Part shown: positions 23,319 through 34,275 of the stretch, in pieces
Layout: each line of letters starts with the position of its first letter
How positions within the stretch are numbered: position 1 is the first letter of the stretch
Assembly (NCBI GenBank): GCA_016648135.1
Contig: JADDOH010023149.1
Span: forward strand, 124,001-188,000
From: Agrypnia vestita
Lineage: Eukaryota; Arthropoda; Insecta; Trichoptera; Phryganeidae
Length of the DNA stretch: 64,000 nucleotides
Direction: 5' to 3'
Position numbers and translations under genes: made by a program
The notes under the pieces: generated by a model
Database searches by the model: none
The model's input: only the letters and a program-made list of their open reading frames with translations
Told to the model about the DNA's origin: nothing

Positions 23319-23866
23319 CAGGGTTATTTGTAAATTATTAATAACCTCGCAGGAGTATATTACTGCCTTGATTATGAGTCAAAAATGTTCAAGCAACCAT
23401 GCTTGATCTACAGTAATTATAATGGGGATATACAAAGTCAAAGTTTGCATTTTTTTTCAATATTTCTGCCTTTTTTTTTCTCAATATTTCTGACTTATTT
23501 TTTTTTAAAACGTTGGACTATCATTACAGTAACTTATATCGAATATGAAAAATTTATTACCTTTAATACAAGTCAAATATAATAATAAATACCTTTTAAT
23601 TCCAATTGAAATTTTTGCAGGGTTTTTATCATTTTATTTTACTTGTATTGAAACGAATGAATTTTTCATAATCGATATAAGTTACTGTAATGAAAGTCCA
23701 ACGTTTTACAAAAAATGAGTCAGAAATATTGAAAAAAATGCAAACTTTGTTTTCGCATATCTCCATAACTATTAATATAAGGTCATGGTTGCTTAAATAT
23801 TTTAGACTAACAATCAAGGCAGGAATATAGTTCTGCGAGGTTATTAATGTTTTACAAATAACCCTG
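23319..23866. mobile_element. foldback MITE with about 240-bp inverted arms and TA flanks
   Basis: Begins CAGGGTTATTTG and ends with the reverse complement CAAATAACCCTG, with TA immediately outside (23317-23318 and 23867-23868). The arms stay complementary for roughly 240 bases: TTAATAACCTCGCA, TGCCTTGATT, AAAGTTTGCATTTTTTTC, AACGTTGGACT, TTACAGTAACTTATATCGA. This leaves a small centre near 23600. A single-arm relative is at 15259-15522. There is no transposase. The TA duplication suggests mobilisation by a Tc1/mariner-type enzyme. Confidence 0.85.
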
Positions 23867-23883
23867 TATACAGGGAAAATTTT

Positions 23884-24130
23884 AGATATCAAGGATTTTT
23901 TGCAACGTAATCCCTCGGGCGAGTTCAATTTGTTTTGATAAGCGGCAAAGATAATAGATCCGAGCGAAAGGATAAGATCTCTGTGCGATAGAGTAAAAGT
24001 ACCAGACGTAAGCGGAATATTCTAGCTACCGAATTTGTGCGACTAACGGAATAGTGTTCCAGCTAAAGTTTGTGTCCAGTTACTTAGAGTTTAATATAAG
24101 TTTGTAATTGCTTACAACAGTTTCATTTCA
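23884..24130 (+). other. possible decayed LTR fragment
   Basis: GC-richer than its flanks, and ends GTGTCCAGTTACTTAGAGTTTA, which faintly recalls the GTCCAGTGACTTTAGTTAA of LTR copy B. No termini can be drawn. Confidence 0.25.
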
Positions 24131-25140
24131 TTCCCGTGAAAATATCATTACTATTTTAATTTTAACTAAATTGAACTTTAAATTAAAATAAAATAATTAT
24201 GTCGCACCAAAAAGTAACTACCATATCAATTAATAATATACTTATCATTTTATTTCTTTATAAATGTTACAATATTAAAAATAATATTTTTAAACAGACA
24301 ATATATTCTTAAGTTCCGTAGTCAAGTTTTAAAAATAGGTAAAAACATTGCCTCGTGGGCTTACTGAATAGTAACATTCTAGAGTCCTTTAAAAGCTTTC
24401 GTACGAAAATAAGTTAATCTCTCCGAAATGTAAGATCGTTTCATAGATTGTACTTTATTCGAAGTTGAGATCGTATAAACCTTTTTAATATGGATCGAGT
24501 ACTTTTTACCTAATTTGATTGGCAAAGACAAAGTTTTAGTTGTTAGTCACCAAACACAAATCGGCTCGGATTATCACTTTGTTACTTGACGCCATGAAAC
24601 TTTTAACACGAAAGGTCGCGTCTTTCTGAGACTATCCACTTCTATTGTCGGAAAAATTGTGAGGATGAGATAGTTTAGCCTAGGTTGACCAAAAAATAGA
24701 CATCTGAGAGACTAACAATAAAGAATTATTATGTTACAACGACAGAAACTTTTGTATAGTTTCTGATATTGTCTAGAGGTATTATAATTACGTTTGTCAA
24801 ACAAATTGAAATTGTACTCTCGCGTTTACTTGGCAAATGCTGTTGTGGAGTATAAAGGATAATTGTCATTATAATGCTTTTATTCACAGACGGAATATTG
24901 GGTTCGTAAATTAAATCCCTTTAATATAACACTTCTCCTACATTCGAACTTTTGTAGAATTAACGTTTGCATCCAAAAAAAATTTCAATGTTTAAATCAA
25001 TGGTACAAAACCAGCGTACAGCAAAATATTATTGCATATATTGAGACTTCACAAATATCACTACCAAAAAACATTAACATGGCACCAGAAACAACATGCT
25101 ACAATTTACTGCACTAAAAATGAAAACTAAAAAAAATAAT
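24131..25140. other. AT-rich intergenic stretch
   Basis: Nothing supported. Confidence 0.4.
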
Positions 25141-25612
25141 TTATTATTTGTATCTACCTTTATTTATTAATTACCCATACCTGTTTCGGAAAAACCTTAT
25201 AAAGAGCATTTAAGATGTCTGAAAAATCATGGTTTTCTGAATTTGCAATTCATTTATTGGATGATCACGGCTTTGATAAAAATGTAGAAATTTCTATTTC
25301 ACACATAAATAATTTTGGTCTGAAATTGAATAATTTAGAATTATTTGAAATTAGTAAAGCAAGTAAAAGTAAACAAAATATTATTAATTATCAATTAAAT
25401 TTAACTACTAGTCGAATTCTAAAAATTTTTCCAAAATTTTTTTGTAATCAAGAACAGTAATAATATTTAAAAATACTTTAGAAAAACAAAAAATAAGACT
25501 TCATTCATTTTGGTATTTTGAAATTTATAAAATTTCAAAATGACCTTGAAGATGGAAAAGTTTTTTCGAAATATATAAGTGTAATTAATAAATATAAATA
25601 GATAAAAATGAT
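25141..25612 (+). mobile_element. Penelope-like element fragment with inverted terminal segments
   Basis: The left end (25141-25200), read backwards, gives TTTTTCCGAAACAGG and TAATTAATAAATAAAGG. The right end (25545-25605) gives TTTTTTCGAAAT and GTAATTAATAAATATAAAT. The same tail recurs at 55524-55600. Between them lies a GIY-YIG-type C-terminal frame. Inverted copies of the terminal region on both sides are a known peculiarity of Penelope-like elements. Confidence 0.65.
25215..25460 (+). pseudogene. C-terminal part of a Penelope-like GIY-YIG domain
   Basis: An 81-codon frame with the pattern SWFSEFAIHLLDDH, then SISHINNFGLKLNNLELFEI and INYQLNLTTSRIL. These match the family order Ser-x-FA-x-HL, a His/Gly-Leu strand, an LE-x-x-EI helix and the final Asn-x-Gln segment found downstream of the GIY-YIG active site in Penelope-like proteins. 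The reverse transcriptase and the GIY..YIG strands are absent. The initial Met is fortuitous. Confidence 0.6.
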
Positions 25613-26220
25613 TTTTTTTAAATGTCAATCTACGAAGTTGCTCAACCAATTGAAAAAAAAATTGTTGAACGATATGATATCTTCCATATTTTGCATAATG
25701 ACTTGGAAAGAAACATTGAATTAATTAATTCAATAATTAATTAATTAGTGCCTAAGAAATCTTGACGCTAAGAAAGACGCCTAGCATATTCGGGGAAAAA
25801 TAACATGAAAAATTTAGAAAAATTCAGATACTAACTATTTTATTCATTAATGCCCTTAGGGCTTTTATATACGATATAGGCAAGGTATAACAATATTAAA
25901 CAATAACACCAAATGCAGTAGATATTAGAAATATTATGTATGAATATTATTGTTATGTATTAAACAAAAACACTTCTTAAACCTCATCAAACAATTAACA
26001 CGGGGACCATGAAAGCCTGCACATAAAAATAACTGAGATGGTAGTTACCGAGGGATAATTATAAGAACTTTCTACAAACGACTCCTTGATATGATGACAT
26101 ATCGTCATTATTTGCTGTTGAACCGTCATTCCACATTTATATAAAAATGTGTAATAATTATATCTAATAATAAGGAAACAAATTAAATACCTATATGATC
26201 TACAATACTCATCTCTCCTT
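25613..26220. other. AT-rich intergenic stretch
   Basis: Nothing supported. Confidence 0.4.
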
Positions 26221-26391
26221 TCATCGGACAGCCCCAGATGTTGTTCTATATTTCAAAGCTTGCAGCATACCGTTCACTTTGTGAAAAACACTTGCATTAA
26301 TATGACTAATACCCTCAGGAACGCGTGAATTGTGCAGTGGTGTTCTTTTGGCCACTTCAATTTGACGTGGACGGTCGCGCGGAGCGGTTGT
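26221..26391 (-). CDS. possible coding remnant or terminal exon, unknown protein
   Basis: On the minus strand 56 codons are open to a TGA at 26221-26223 within an unusually GC-rich patch. The codon use looks protein-like (RPRQIEVAKRTPLHNS, then GISHINASVFHKVNGML). There is no start codon at its head and no clear acceptor, and no family is recognised. It may be a decayed transposase piece or a host exon. Confidence 0.22.
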   Translation of the reverse strand, partial: TTAPRDRPRQIEVAKRTPLHNSRVPEGISHINASVFHKVNGMLQALKYRTTSGAVR

Positions 26392-26399
26392 TTATTTAT

Positions 26400-27235
26400 T
26401 TTAAACTTTTTCTAAAGATACGGTTACTACAAGATCACGATATGGTGATCACAGACTTTGATCAATTTAATTTAAACTTTAGATGAGGATTTGGAGTCCG
26501 ATACAGACGACAATAGTTTATCTGACTGAAAATTATTTTTAAGATTTTGAAACCATTTAACCACAGTTATACCTGTTTATATATTTAACTAAAACTAGCT
26601 TTAACTCGTCAATAACTTTTATCAACTTTTAACTTTTATTATATATTTCGGCTTCCAGTTAACTTTGGAAGAACAGCCCTATCTAGAGTAGCATGTTGAT
26701 AACTTGAGTGATGGATAGTGTTAAAAAGAGAATTGTGATTTTTTTGTTTTTAAACCTCATTTTTATACTAAAGGACATTTTTATTTGAGCCATCTGGTAG
26801 CGTAAGTGACGGAAATTGTTAAGTAGAGAATTATATAAGTATTTTCATTAAAGATTCATACCAATGACATATGCAATATAGTAATGCATTCAATTATTGG
26901 TTTCAATTTTTAATAAACTGAAATATTAAAAAAATCTAAATATAGAAATATTAATCCAACTTATATTTATTAAGAGCATAAAGTCAATGTTTTAAATTAA
27001 TTGTTTAAACAAATTGTAAACGGAATGACTTTTTTTACTGATAGGACTTGTTGTTGATAGGACCTACGCTTAGGTTTAGAAAATAAAATAAAATTTTCAT
27101 TTATTTTTTGCGTCTGTTATTTAAGAATGTCTCAAAAAAATAATGTTACGAGTTTTTGTAAACGCACTGTTACTCACACGAATGCAAGTGGCTTTCTACA
27201 GCAGGGGTGTTCACTTCATACAATCTAAAATCATC
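26400..27235. other. AT-rich intergenic stretch
   Basis: Nothing supported. Confidence 0.4.
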
Positions 27236-27835
27236 ATCATCATCTTCATCCCCCTGTCCTAGTAGTGTCCGGGGCCCAAAGACTTGACCAGGTGCTTTCA
27301 TAATATTTCCCTGTCTTGTGCTGCTTTCGTATGAGTTAACCAGTCCGGACTATGGAGCGAAATGTTGTAATTGATAATTTTTTTTATTATTGGGTCGATA
27401 AGGGTCGATAACCGTAAATGAAATTTATCGTTTGATCGATATTATCGTTTGTGTATATCGATCGATAATGAATGATATTAATCGATAACAGTGTTCGTAA
27501 TCTTTATTTATTGTTAATATGTACTTGACTAAACCCTATTAAAATTGTTTTATTTTGTACGACCAATGAAAAATGTCGTAATATTTGTAGGAATGTAAGA
27601 AAAAAAAACATTTTATTAACAACATTTTATTATCAAAATTTAATTAACAATTATCAAAAACTATCAATCTTATTGTTTTACATGGATTTGAAATGGAAAT
27701 TTCAATCCTTAGTCCAGACCCATTCTGTTTTCATACATATTTTTTGTAATTATTTCTCCCAGCTCAATTTTGGGCGACCCACCGGTCGTTTTCCTTCCGG
27801 GGTTACCGCGAGGATTATTCTCGGTATTCGTCAGA
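27236..27835 (-). mobile_element. 3' end of the RTE-like LINE, split by an insertion
   Basis: 27236-27350 and 27712-27835 together match 20921-21130 on the same strand: CATCTTCATCCCC, TGTCCTAGTAG, GGGCCCAAAGA, GACCCATTCTGTTTTC, GGCGACCCACCGG, GGGGTTACC. The match breaks at 27350 and resumes at 27712 across an 8-base duplicated target. The CAT-repeat start (27229-27240) is the GAT-rich 3' tail seen from the other strand. Confidence 0.8.
27351..27711. mobile_element. 361-bp hAT-like MITE nested in the LINE
   Basis: Flanked by GTCCGGAC (27343-27350) and GTCCAGAC (27712-27719), an 8-bp duplication with one mismatch. The termini TATGGAGCGAAAT and, reversed, TAAGGATTGAAAT form an imperfect inverted repeat. 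The left half (27390-27495) is packed with TCGATAA/TTATCGA motifs in both orientations, which look like subterminal repeats. No coding capacity. Confidence 0.65.
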
Positions 27836-29100
27836 ACAATAACAATTATAAATAAATTATTTTTTTGCTATTATATATTATTTATTACGTATGAATAACC
27901 ATACCAAAATTATTCAAAGTTCGCTTGATAATATCAACAAGAACCATCCAGCCGAAAAATAAACGCCGTCGATTGAACAACTATGATCCAAAATAGCGCA
28001 ATCTTGTTTATATTTGAAGTGAATTTTAATGTAAGCTATTCAACGTAGTATAACATTATTTTATATTATGCGGATTTATTTTTACAAAATATTTTACGTC
28101 TTTCATATAATCATCACTTGAAGAATTTTCCAAGAATATTATAAATAAACTTAATATTTTGCTAGAAAGTAACCCCTGAAAGAGTGTATTAATATAACTT
28201 TTAGTATCAGAAGAGCCCATCATATTCTCACGAAATCGACATTAGCAGCATTCTAAGCCACTATACTACATTTATTCTCCCATCGATTTTTTCTTCAGTT
28301 TCTTTTTCAACTTGTTACACCGCAATTTTCCAGTTTAAATAATCGTCGCGTGCGCCACAGGATATCACACTCGGCGTTCCCCTGAAATGGAATTTGTCAC
28401 ATAAATCTTTAAACATCCTGCAAAGAAGTTTAACGTCTTCTAAGAAAGTTTTTCCCCAAAGAGGTGACACTCCCGCGCTTCGTGGGACACACTGTGAAAC
28501 AAAGATAATACCCCTGTATTGATTTGAATAATAACGCTAAAAGTATTACAAAAGCCTTTCAAATCTTCATACTTTGTACAGAAAATATTCTGCTATGTAC
28601 GTGTAAAAAGAGAATTCTAAAGACTTAATTCTATAGTATTCGTATATAGTAAAAAGAATTGTTATTTGTTGTTTTCCCTAGCACAGATCGTCACGAAATG
28701 AAACATTAGGAAAAGTTTTACAAATTTTATTTATGAGATATAAATAATCTACTAAGTCTTTTTGCTGACACAGGTAAATAAATGTATTGGTTAATGATTT
28801 AAGGTTTATATTACGGCCGTACGATATATTAATGTTTTGAAATAAAATGAATATTTAACCAAACCTATGGTTCGATGTTTCGACCTCGCTAGAGTCACGT
28901 CTGAAGACACTCTCAAACGACTCCAGAGAAACGTCGAGAATCGTATCCCTACACATCCACACGGGTCGTATAAAATATCCGCTTTATTTCAATTCATAAA
29001 TGTATTGGCTTATTTTTAAATATGATTTAAAGATAAAATAAATAGTACAGGTTTCATTTTAAAAAAATATGCCCTACTATGTTGCTTCAGTTCTTAAAAA
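27836..29100. other. intergenic stretch
   Basis: Mostly AT-rich. 28875-28945 holds TTCGATGTTTCGACCTC and CAGAGAAACGTCGAG as an imperfect inverted pair around CTGAAGACACTCTC, probably a retroelement end. No gene is supported. Confidence 0.35.
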
Positions 29101-29149
29101 CAAAAACACAAATCGATAACAGATTTATAAATAAAATTCTGTTTCATTC

Positions 29150-29960
29150 TAAAAATGGGGTGTCAATTAATTAGTAAATTAAATTTTAACAAACAGATCG
29201 ATTACATAGTCACCAACGCATCACCTATGCTTGGTTTTGTCATACGCACATGTAAACATTTCAAAAATATCAGTACCTTCAAGACACTTTATTTCTCATA
29301 CGTTCGTAGTATTTTAGAATATGCATCTCAGGTGGGGAATCCAGGTTATGCAGTACACGAAAATAGAATTGAAAGCATCCAAAACAGATTCCTAAGATAC
29401 CTAGACCTCCGTTTATTTAGATCTCATTTTAACAATGAAGACTCTGCGAAGTTTTTTAACATGCAGACTCTCACTCGTCGAAGAAACATAGCTGACGCGG
29501 TGATGCTATTCAAAATAACACACAATCTAGTTGATAGTCTGGAACTTCTTCAACGAATATCTTACCACATCCCAACTCGCAATAACAGACATTCACCTAC
29601 TTTTCATCTCCCCTTTTGTAAGACCAACTCAAAACAAAACTCCTTTATGTACAGATCCACAAATTCATTTAACACAAACTATCACCACATTGACATTTTC
29701 AACTCAACAATAAGAAACATAAAACAAACAATATCTACACCATCGCACCCAAACTAATTCGTACATTATATCTTCCCTTCTACTCCCGTCCCACATTCCC
29801 CTCCACCCTCTCCACTCGCTGTTAAAGTAAGTTAAAGTAAATTACTATATTCAGTGGAAAATTTGTAATTGGCATAATTTTAAAAACCATTATTTTATAT
29901 TTGTTAAGATTGTTGATTTGCTGTTAATTTTCCCCAAAATAAAATAAATAAATAATTAAA
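29150..29960 (+). mobile_element. 5'-truncated jockey/CR1-like LINE with AATAAATA tail
   Basis: Contains the C-terminal part of a reverse transcriptase protein (29155-29757). A short 3' UTR follows, ending in AAAATAAATAAATAA (29938-29955), the A-rich tandem tail of jockey-type elements. The truncation point lies around 29150. Confidence 0.85.
29155..29757 (+). pseudogene. LINE reverse transcriptase C-terminal region
   Basis: The 200-codon frame starts at KLNFNKQIDYIVTNAS, the segment after the RT thumb. It proceeds through LGFVIRTCKHF, TLYFSYVRSILEYASQV, ENRIESIQNRFLRYL, and the tail motif MLFKITHNLVDS with a Pro/Arg-rich end, all hallmarks of jockey/CR1-type ORF2 proteins. The endonuclease and catalytic FADD box are lost. 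The first Met is only the first available ATG after the truncation. The frame is otherwise intact, implying fairly recent insertion. Confidence 0.85.
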
Positions 29961-29989
29961 ATTATATTAGAAAAACTTATAAAATAATA

Positions 29990-30195
29990 TACAATTTTTT
30001 ATGGTCCTTGTGCGACATTAAATTACGAAGTATATTTTATGAATATTTTGAAGATAACATTATTACCCAATATACTTTTTATCATCCTGAATAAATTGTG
30101 ACTTTCGCAAATCGATAAATGCAATAAGGAATCGGAACGTAGGTTATCATTTTGTATGAGACACAATATCACCTCGAAAGTATAAAGTGCGCGAG
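29990..30195 (+). repeat. dispersed repeat related to 40640-41125
   Basis: TTTATGAATATTTTGAAGATA and AGACACAATATCACCTCG, then AAGCCAACGCCTTATGGATA recur in the same order at 40660-41120 (TTATGAATATTACGAAGATA, ACACAATATCACCGCG, AAGGTCAACGCCATGTATCA). The family is unidentified and non-coding. Confidence 0.5.
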
Positions 30196-30701
30196 ATACA
30201 AAGCCAACGCCTTATGGATATGTACATATTCATACTCACATATATTCATATTTACATAGATATATTCATGCGTATGTTATACGTATCAATCAGGAGCGTG
30301 CAGTGAGAACAGGATGCATGACTATTTTCTAAGCATATATTTTGAAAATAAACCGAAATAAGAGATATATTTTGTAATATTCCTTTCACAATAATTAACA
30401 TATTATTGATATTTCGTAATATTTTGCCAGATAAATATTTAATGTAGATTTTTTTTTTCAAAATATATGTTTAAATAAAAGTCAGGCTTCTTGTTCTCAC
30501 TGCACTTTTCTGGTACCTATATCCATGCATATTTTTACATTTACATAAATTTTACATTATATAAACGAGACTACAGTTGCTTAATTTTATTAAAAATTTT
30601 CCATCATCAAATTGTACGCACTTATCATAACCCTAGGAGGTTACTGTTAGTCGTTTCGACTAAAACGGCGAACATTTTTTGCTTTCTCTTTCGTACTATT
30701 C

Positions 30702-30774
30702 AGTGTATTGCGTTGATTATTTGTATCAACTCAGTCACCGACATGACGTTGGAAGAGATGGCTTTGTCACGCTG
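30702..30774 (+). CDS. possible first exon with short coding start
   Basis: An initiator-type TCAGTG (30700-30705) is followed by a short leader and ATG at 30743 in a fair insect context (CCGACATGA). Ten codons plus two bases (MTLEEMALSR) lead to CTG|GTAAGA, a good donor at 30775. The unspliced frame stops immediately at that donor. It is a plausible host first exon, but only 32 coding bases and no identified partner exon. Confidence 0.25.
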
Positions 30775-31088
30775 GTAAGAGCCGCCATTTTCAAAATACG
30801 ATGTACTTGTTAGCCTAATCGACTAAAAAAAGCCACTACGTAGAAAAAGTATCAAAAACCTTCTAGCATTGAAATATTGCTGCAAAGGGAATTCATAATT
30901 ATTTCGCATTACTAACGAAAATCGAAATTAACATTATGACTATTATTAAACATGGATTGCAGGGCGAATTACCTTCCTCCATTAAAATGATCGATCTCTA
31001 GAGAAATTCTAGTTTCAGACCGTTATTATAATGTCATGCAAATGATTTTATAACTCCTGGGAGTTTAAAACTTTGTATCATTTGACGC

Positions 31089-31285
31089 CTTCTTTGGCGG
31101 ACCCTATGATGAGAATGGCGTCTGCCACGTTTTATCAGTTGTGCGTCTGAGCGTGGCTGAGAATTTTGCGCGTACCCTTTCAGAAGTTATGCTCATGCAT
31201 CCGGTGGCAGGGGGTCCAGGGTCCTGAGGGATAGTTCTTCCTTCTTTTATTTCCTCTTTTTTTTCTGAAATTGCTTAAGTATTAT
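31089..31285 (+). repeat. dispersed repeat, copy related to 46590-46815
   Basis: GTGCGTCTGAGCGTGGCTGAG, TGCTCATGCAT, CTTCCTTCTTTTATTTCCTC and TTTTCTGAAATT occur in the same order at 46650-46790. GC-rich, with no frame of note. It may be the 3' region of an unclassified retroelement. Confidence 0.6.
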
Positions 31286-31552
31286 TTGCTTGATAATTAA
31301 TAAAAATTAATATAATGGGAGATCTTTAATTTCTACAGTATTCAAAATAAAATTAAGCCTGAAGACTGGTGCTTAATATGAAATAAATATCTTTAGAATG
31401 AAAATAAACCGAATAGAGCGTGGCGCCGCAAAAGTTCGGAAAATCTGTATAGAATGAACAAATTTGGAGCTGTTTATAACATATTCCAGATTTTATTTTA
31501 TTTTTTAAAATTTGTTATTGTTAATTAAGATAATTATTATAAATTAGGTATA

Positions 31553-31815
31553 TATGTGTCACAGAGACAAAACTATTTACATATGGGAAGGCATGTATGA
31601 AAGTCTGTATTGTCTGGCTTAAGTTATCACCTTACACAAAGCAATGTTCACCGATTCTACCCAAGAACAACCACACATACCTATCAAATTTTGAAAGTTG
31701 TTATTCATGCAGCTTATTTCGCATATTTGGAACTATTGCGCTATCGCCATCTACTGTTTGTGAAAATTTGTCATTATATATGAAATAGTATATAGATGTC
31801 ACCGCTGGTAAATGA
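31553..31815 (+). repeat. MITE copy, TCACAGAxACxAAGCTATTTA family
   Basis: Shares TCACAGAGACAAAACTATTTA, TGTATGAAAGTCTGTAT, TCTGGCTTAAGT, CAATGTTCACC, GAACAACC and CGCTGGTAA with the fuller copy at 47484-47865. The right inverted end is lost or diverged. Confidence 0.6.
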
Positions 31816-33025
31816 CACTTTTTAAATTTATTTTTTGTCTATTGTATTAATTAATATTCTTTTACATTTTTATTTGATATTCATACGTTACATAGTTTCT
31901 TCATAGCTCTTTTATAGTTTTTAATCTAAATCCATTTTAACTCTTTTTTCGAATCCCAGGATACCGAAAAGCGACAAACAGAAACTTTGAAGTCCAATGC
32001 GGACCGCAGAATTCGATAAACTACATTTTGAATGAATAAAGAACTTTGTGTGTATTCAGAAAAAGAATACATAAATAATAATGTGCCTGACATACAATGT
32101 ATTCAAAGAAAGAAGATAACTGAATAGAGCTATTTACTGTCAGTATTCTCAAATAAAGGATTTAATGTAGCGACAATAATGCTATATTTTATTTTGTCCT
32201 CTGGGATCAACAATACAGAACTGAAAACGTGCAGGCGTGGTGACAAGTTTATTTATTTATTGCCTTAAAAATGAATAATTTTTAACTTTGGCACAAAATT
32301 TAAAATAAAATTACGCGCGACTCTTTAAATCTAGTTCACGTTTTATTTATTTACTAAGTTTTTCTTCTTTTTGTTATTGTCACGGATCGTGACTGTGGAA
32401 GCAAATAAAAACTCTGGAAATTATTTAACAATTTAATTATTATTTTTAAAAATTAATGTGGTTACCTCACGAGAATTTAGCTTAAAAGCTATTTTTTAAT
32501 TCACATTATTTCGCAATTAACCACTCGTCTGTGAAACACTTCACTATCGCTTGCTAGAATATTCTGTTTAATTTTCCACCCGAAATAGTGGCATTTTTAA
32601 TTTACAAGTTTCAACACAAATACTCAAATCTACTGGATATCAAAAAAAAGTGTTATTTGTCGTAATATTTAAAATCAATAAAAATTAATTGTTACATTAC
32701 AGGAATCGACTCCTTTTACTATGTAGGAATCGTAAATTATACTTTTAATTACGGGAAATGATGAAAATGTGATTGAAAATAAACATCATGAGACATTTTA
32801 GGAGGTGGCGCTTGCTTCAATATTCCGAAATAAAACGTAAATTAGAAAACTTAAACATATTTCACTTTTTTATGATGGGATATAAATTACTGTCAGTTTA
32901 TTATTTTAATAGTATTTTCAGTATTAAATGAGAAATATTCCTGATTTGTGTAGAACTGGAGAATCTTGTACAAGAATGCTCAATTATTTATTCAAAAACA
33001 TTAAAATTGAGTTATTGTGTTAAAA
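31816..33025. other. AT-rich intergenic stretch
   Basis: Nothing supported. Confidence 0.4.
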
Positions 33026-33029
33026 ACTA

Positions 33030-33205
33030 ACTTAGTATCCAACACGCCGTTTCCTCACATGGGTAGTTAGAGAAGATAAAACGCCACATTTTTCTATGTT
33101 GGCACACCACTTTTGCCTCGGCTATATTTATACATTTTCTCATGCATGCTTTAAGTTTTTTGAAGCTTTTAACAGGGCCATTCTTGAATATTTGTGGAAT
33201 CCGAA
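33030..33205 (-). mobile_element. 3' end fragment of the 48.3-kb LINE family
   Basis: On the minus strand it carries GTTAAAAGC, TGAGAAAATGTATAAATA, GCCGAGGCAAAAGTGG, GTGTGCCAACATAGAAAAA and ACCCATGTGAGGAAACGGCG, ending TTAG repeats. It is a more diverged version of 16421-16574 and 48300-48455. Confidence 0.75.
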
Positions 33206-33599
33206 CTTTTTAATAAAGTATCTAATTTTTTAATTTCGTATCGAAACATAATTTTTATATAAAGTATTAATGATTTTTTTACTTCTTAATTTGTTGGTTA
33301 GTTAATATGAAATATTGTATATTAAGTAATGTTTTACATTTTATAGTAATTTTTTTTACTACATTGCATCGTATATGATACAATAATACCTTTACAATTT
33401 ATCAGTTTTATACATCTTATAATCTACAATACTATTTTTACAATGTACCTATGTAACATTTATTTTTAAATTTATTTGGCTTATTTATATTCCTCATATT
33501 TTCTGGCATCTCGTCAAACATTTTTACCGCGTACGTTAGACACTTTTCTGTACGTTAGACACTTTTATGCATAAACTTTTTTCTTATATGATAATCTTA

Positions 33600-33870
33600 T
33601 TTACTTCCCATTTCTGATTTTTCTCTCAGCCACAATTGTTCCACTGCTGGACGTAAGCCTCTCTAAAACATTTTAATGTTTTCTTTGTTGGGCTATTTGT
33701 TACGATCATCGACGCACAAACTGGATAATGTCACATGTACTCTTGTTTTATTGTTCCAGGGTCTCCATTTTAGAATTTTTGGTGTCCATCTGCCACTGTC
33801 CTGACTCGCTACGTGTCCCATTTACTGCCATTTGAGCTCTGTTATTCTTTCTGTGATGTCGGTAACCTTT
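33600..33870 (-). pseudogene. decayed LINE C-terminus
   Basis: The minus-strand reading, across two frameshifts, gives an ITELKW segment, GRWTPKILKWRPWN and ..LRPAVEQLWLRE. This is the pattern of the last 100 residues of RTE-like ORFs (ELKWQWAGHVAR..W..LKWRP..), but with many stops. It belongs to a different family from the fragments at 20.9 and 48.3 kb. Confidence 0.55.
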
Positions 33871-34049
33871 GTTCGGCAATAATACCTTTACAATTTCAGT
33901 CTAATCTTCTCATTTATAATTTAGTCACGGAGACTGACGCCTAGCATTTGTCTTTACATTACTTGCAAAACGCACTTGAGCTTTTGTAAGTTACTGGCAC
34001 CGAGTTTCAAAGCCATATTTCTGGTTATATAATTATATTATATTACTAT

Positions 34050-34275
34050 TGTAATAGATCTGAGGAACGTATATAGCGATTAATGAAAGAGAAGAGAGTG
34101 TGTGAGAGAGAATGGGTTTATAAGGACGCGCGCCCTAGAGGGCGCGCTTTTTATTGTATCGACACTCGACCGCCCTTAGTCATTGTTAATTTGCAGTATC
34201 ATTGTAACACGAGATTAAATGTCACCACAAATAAAGATCTAGATGAAACCCAAGACATCACAACTACTTACAACA
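34050..34275 (+). mobile_element. possible short solo LTR with GC palindrome
   Basis: Framed by TGTAATAGATC and CTTACAACA. It has TTTATAAGG (TATA-like), then a 20-base perfect palindrome at 34128-34147 (GCGCGCCCT, AG, AGGGCGCGC), then AATAAA about 85 bases later. No target duplication was found. The 85-codon frame at 34083-34340 crosses it and lacks motifs. Confidence 0.35.
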
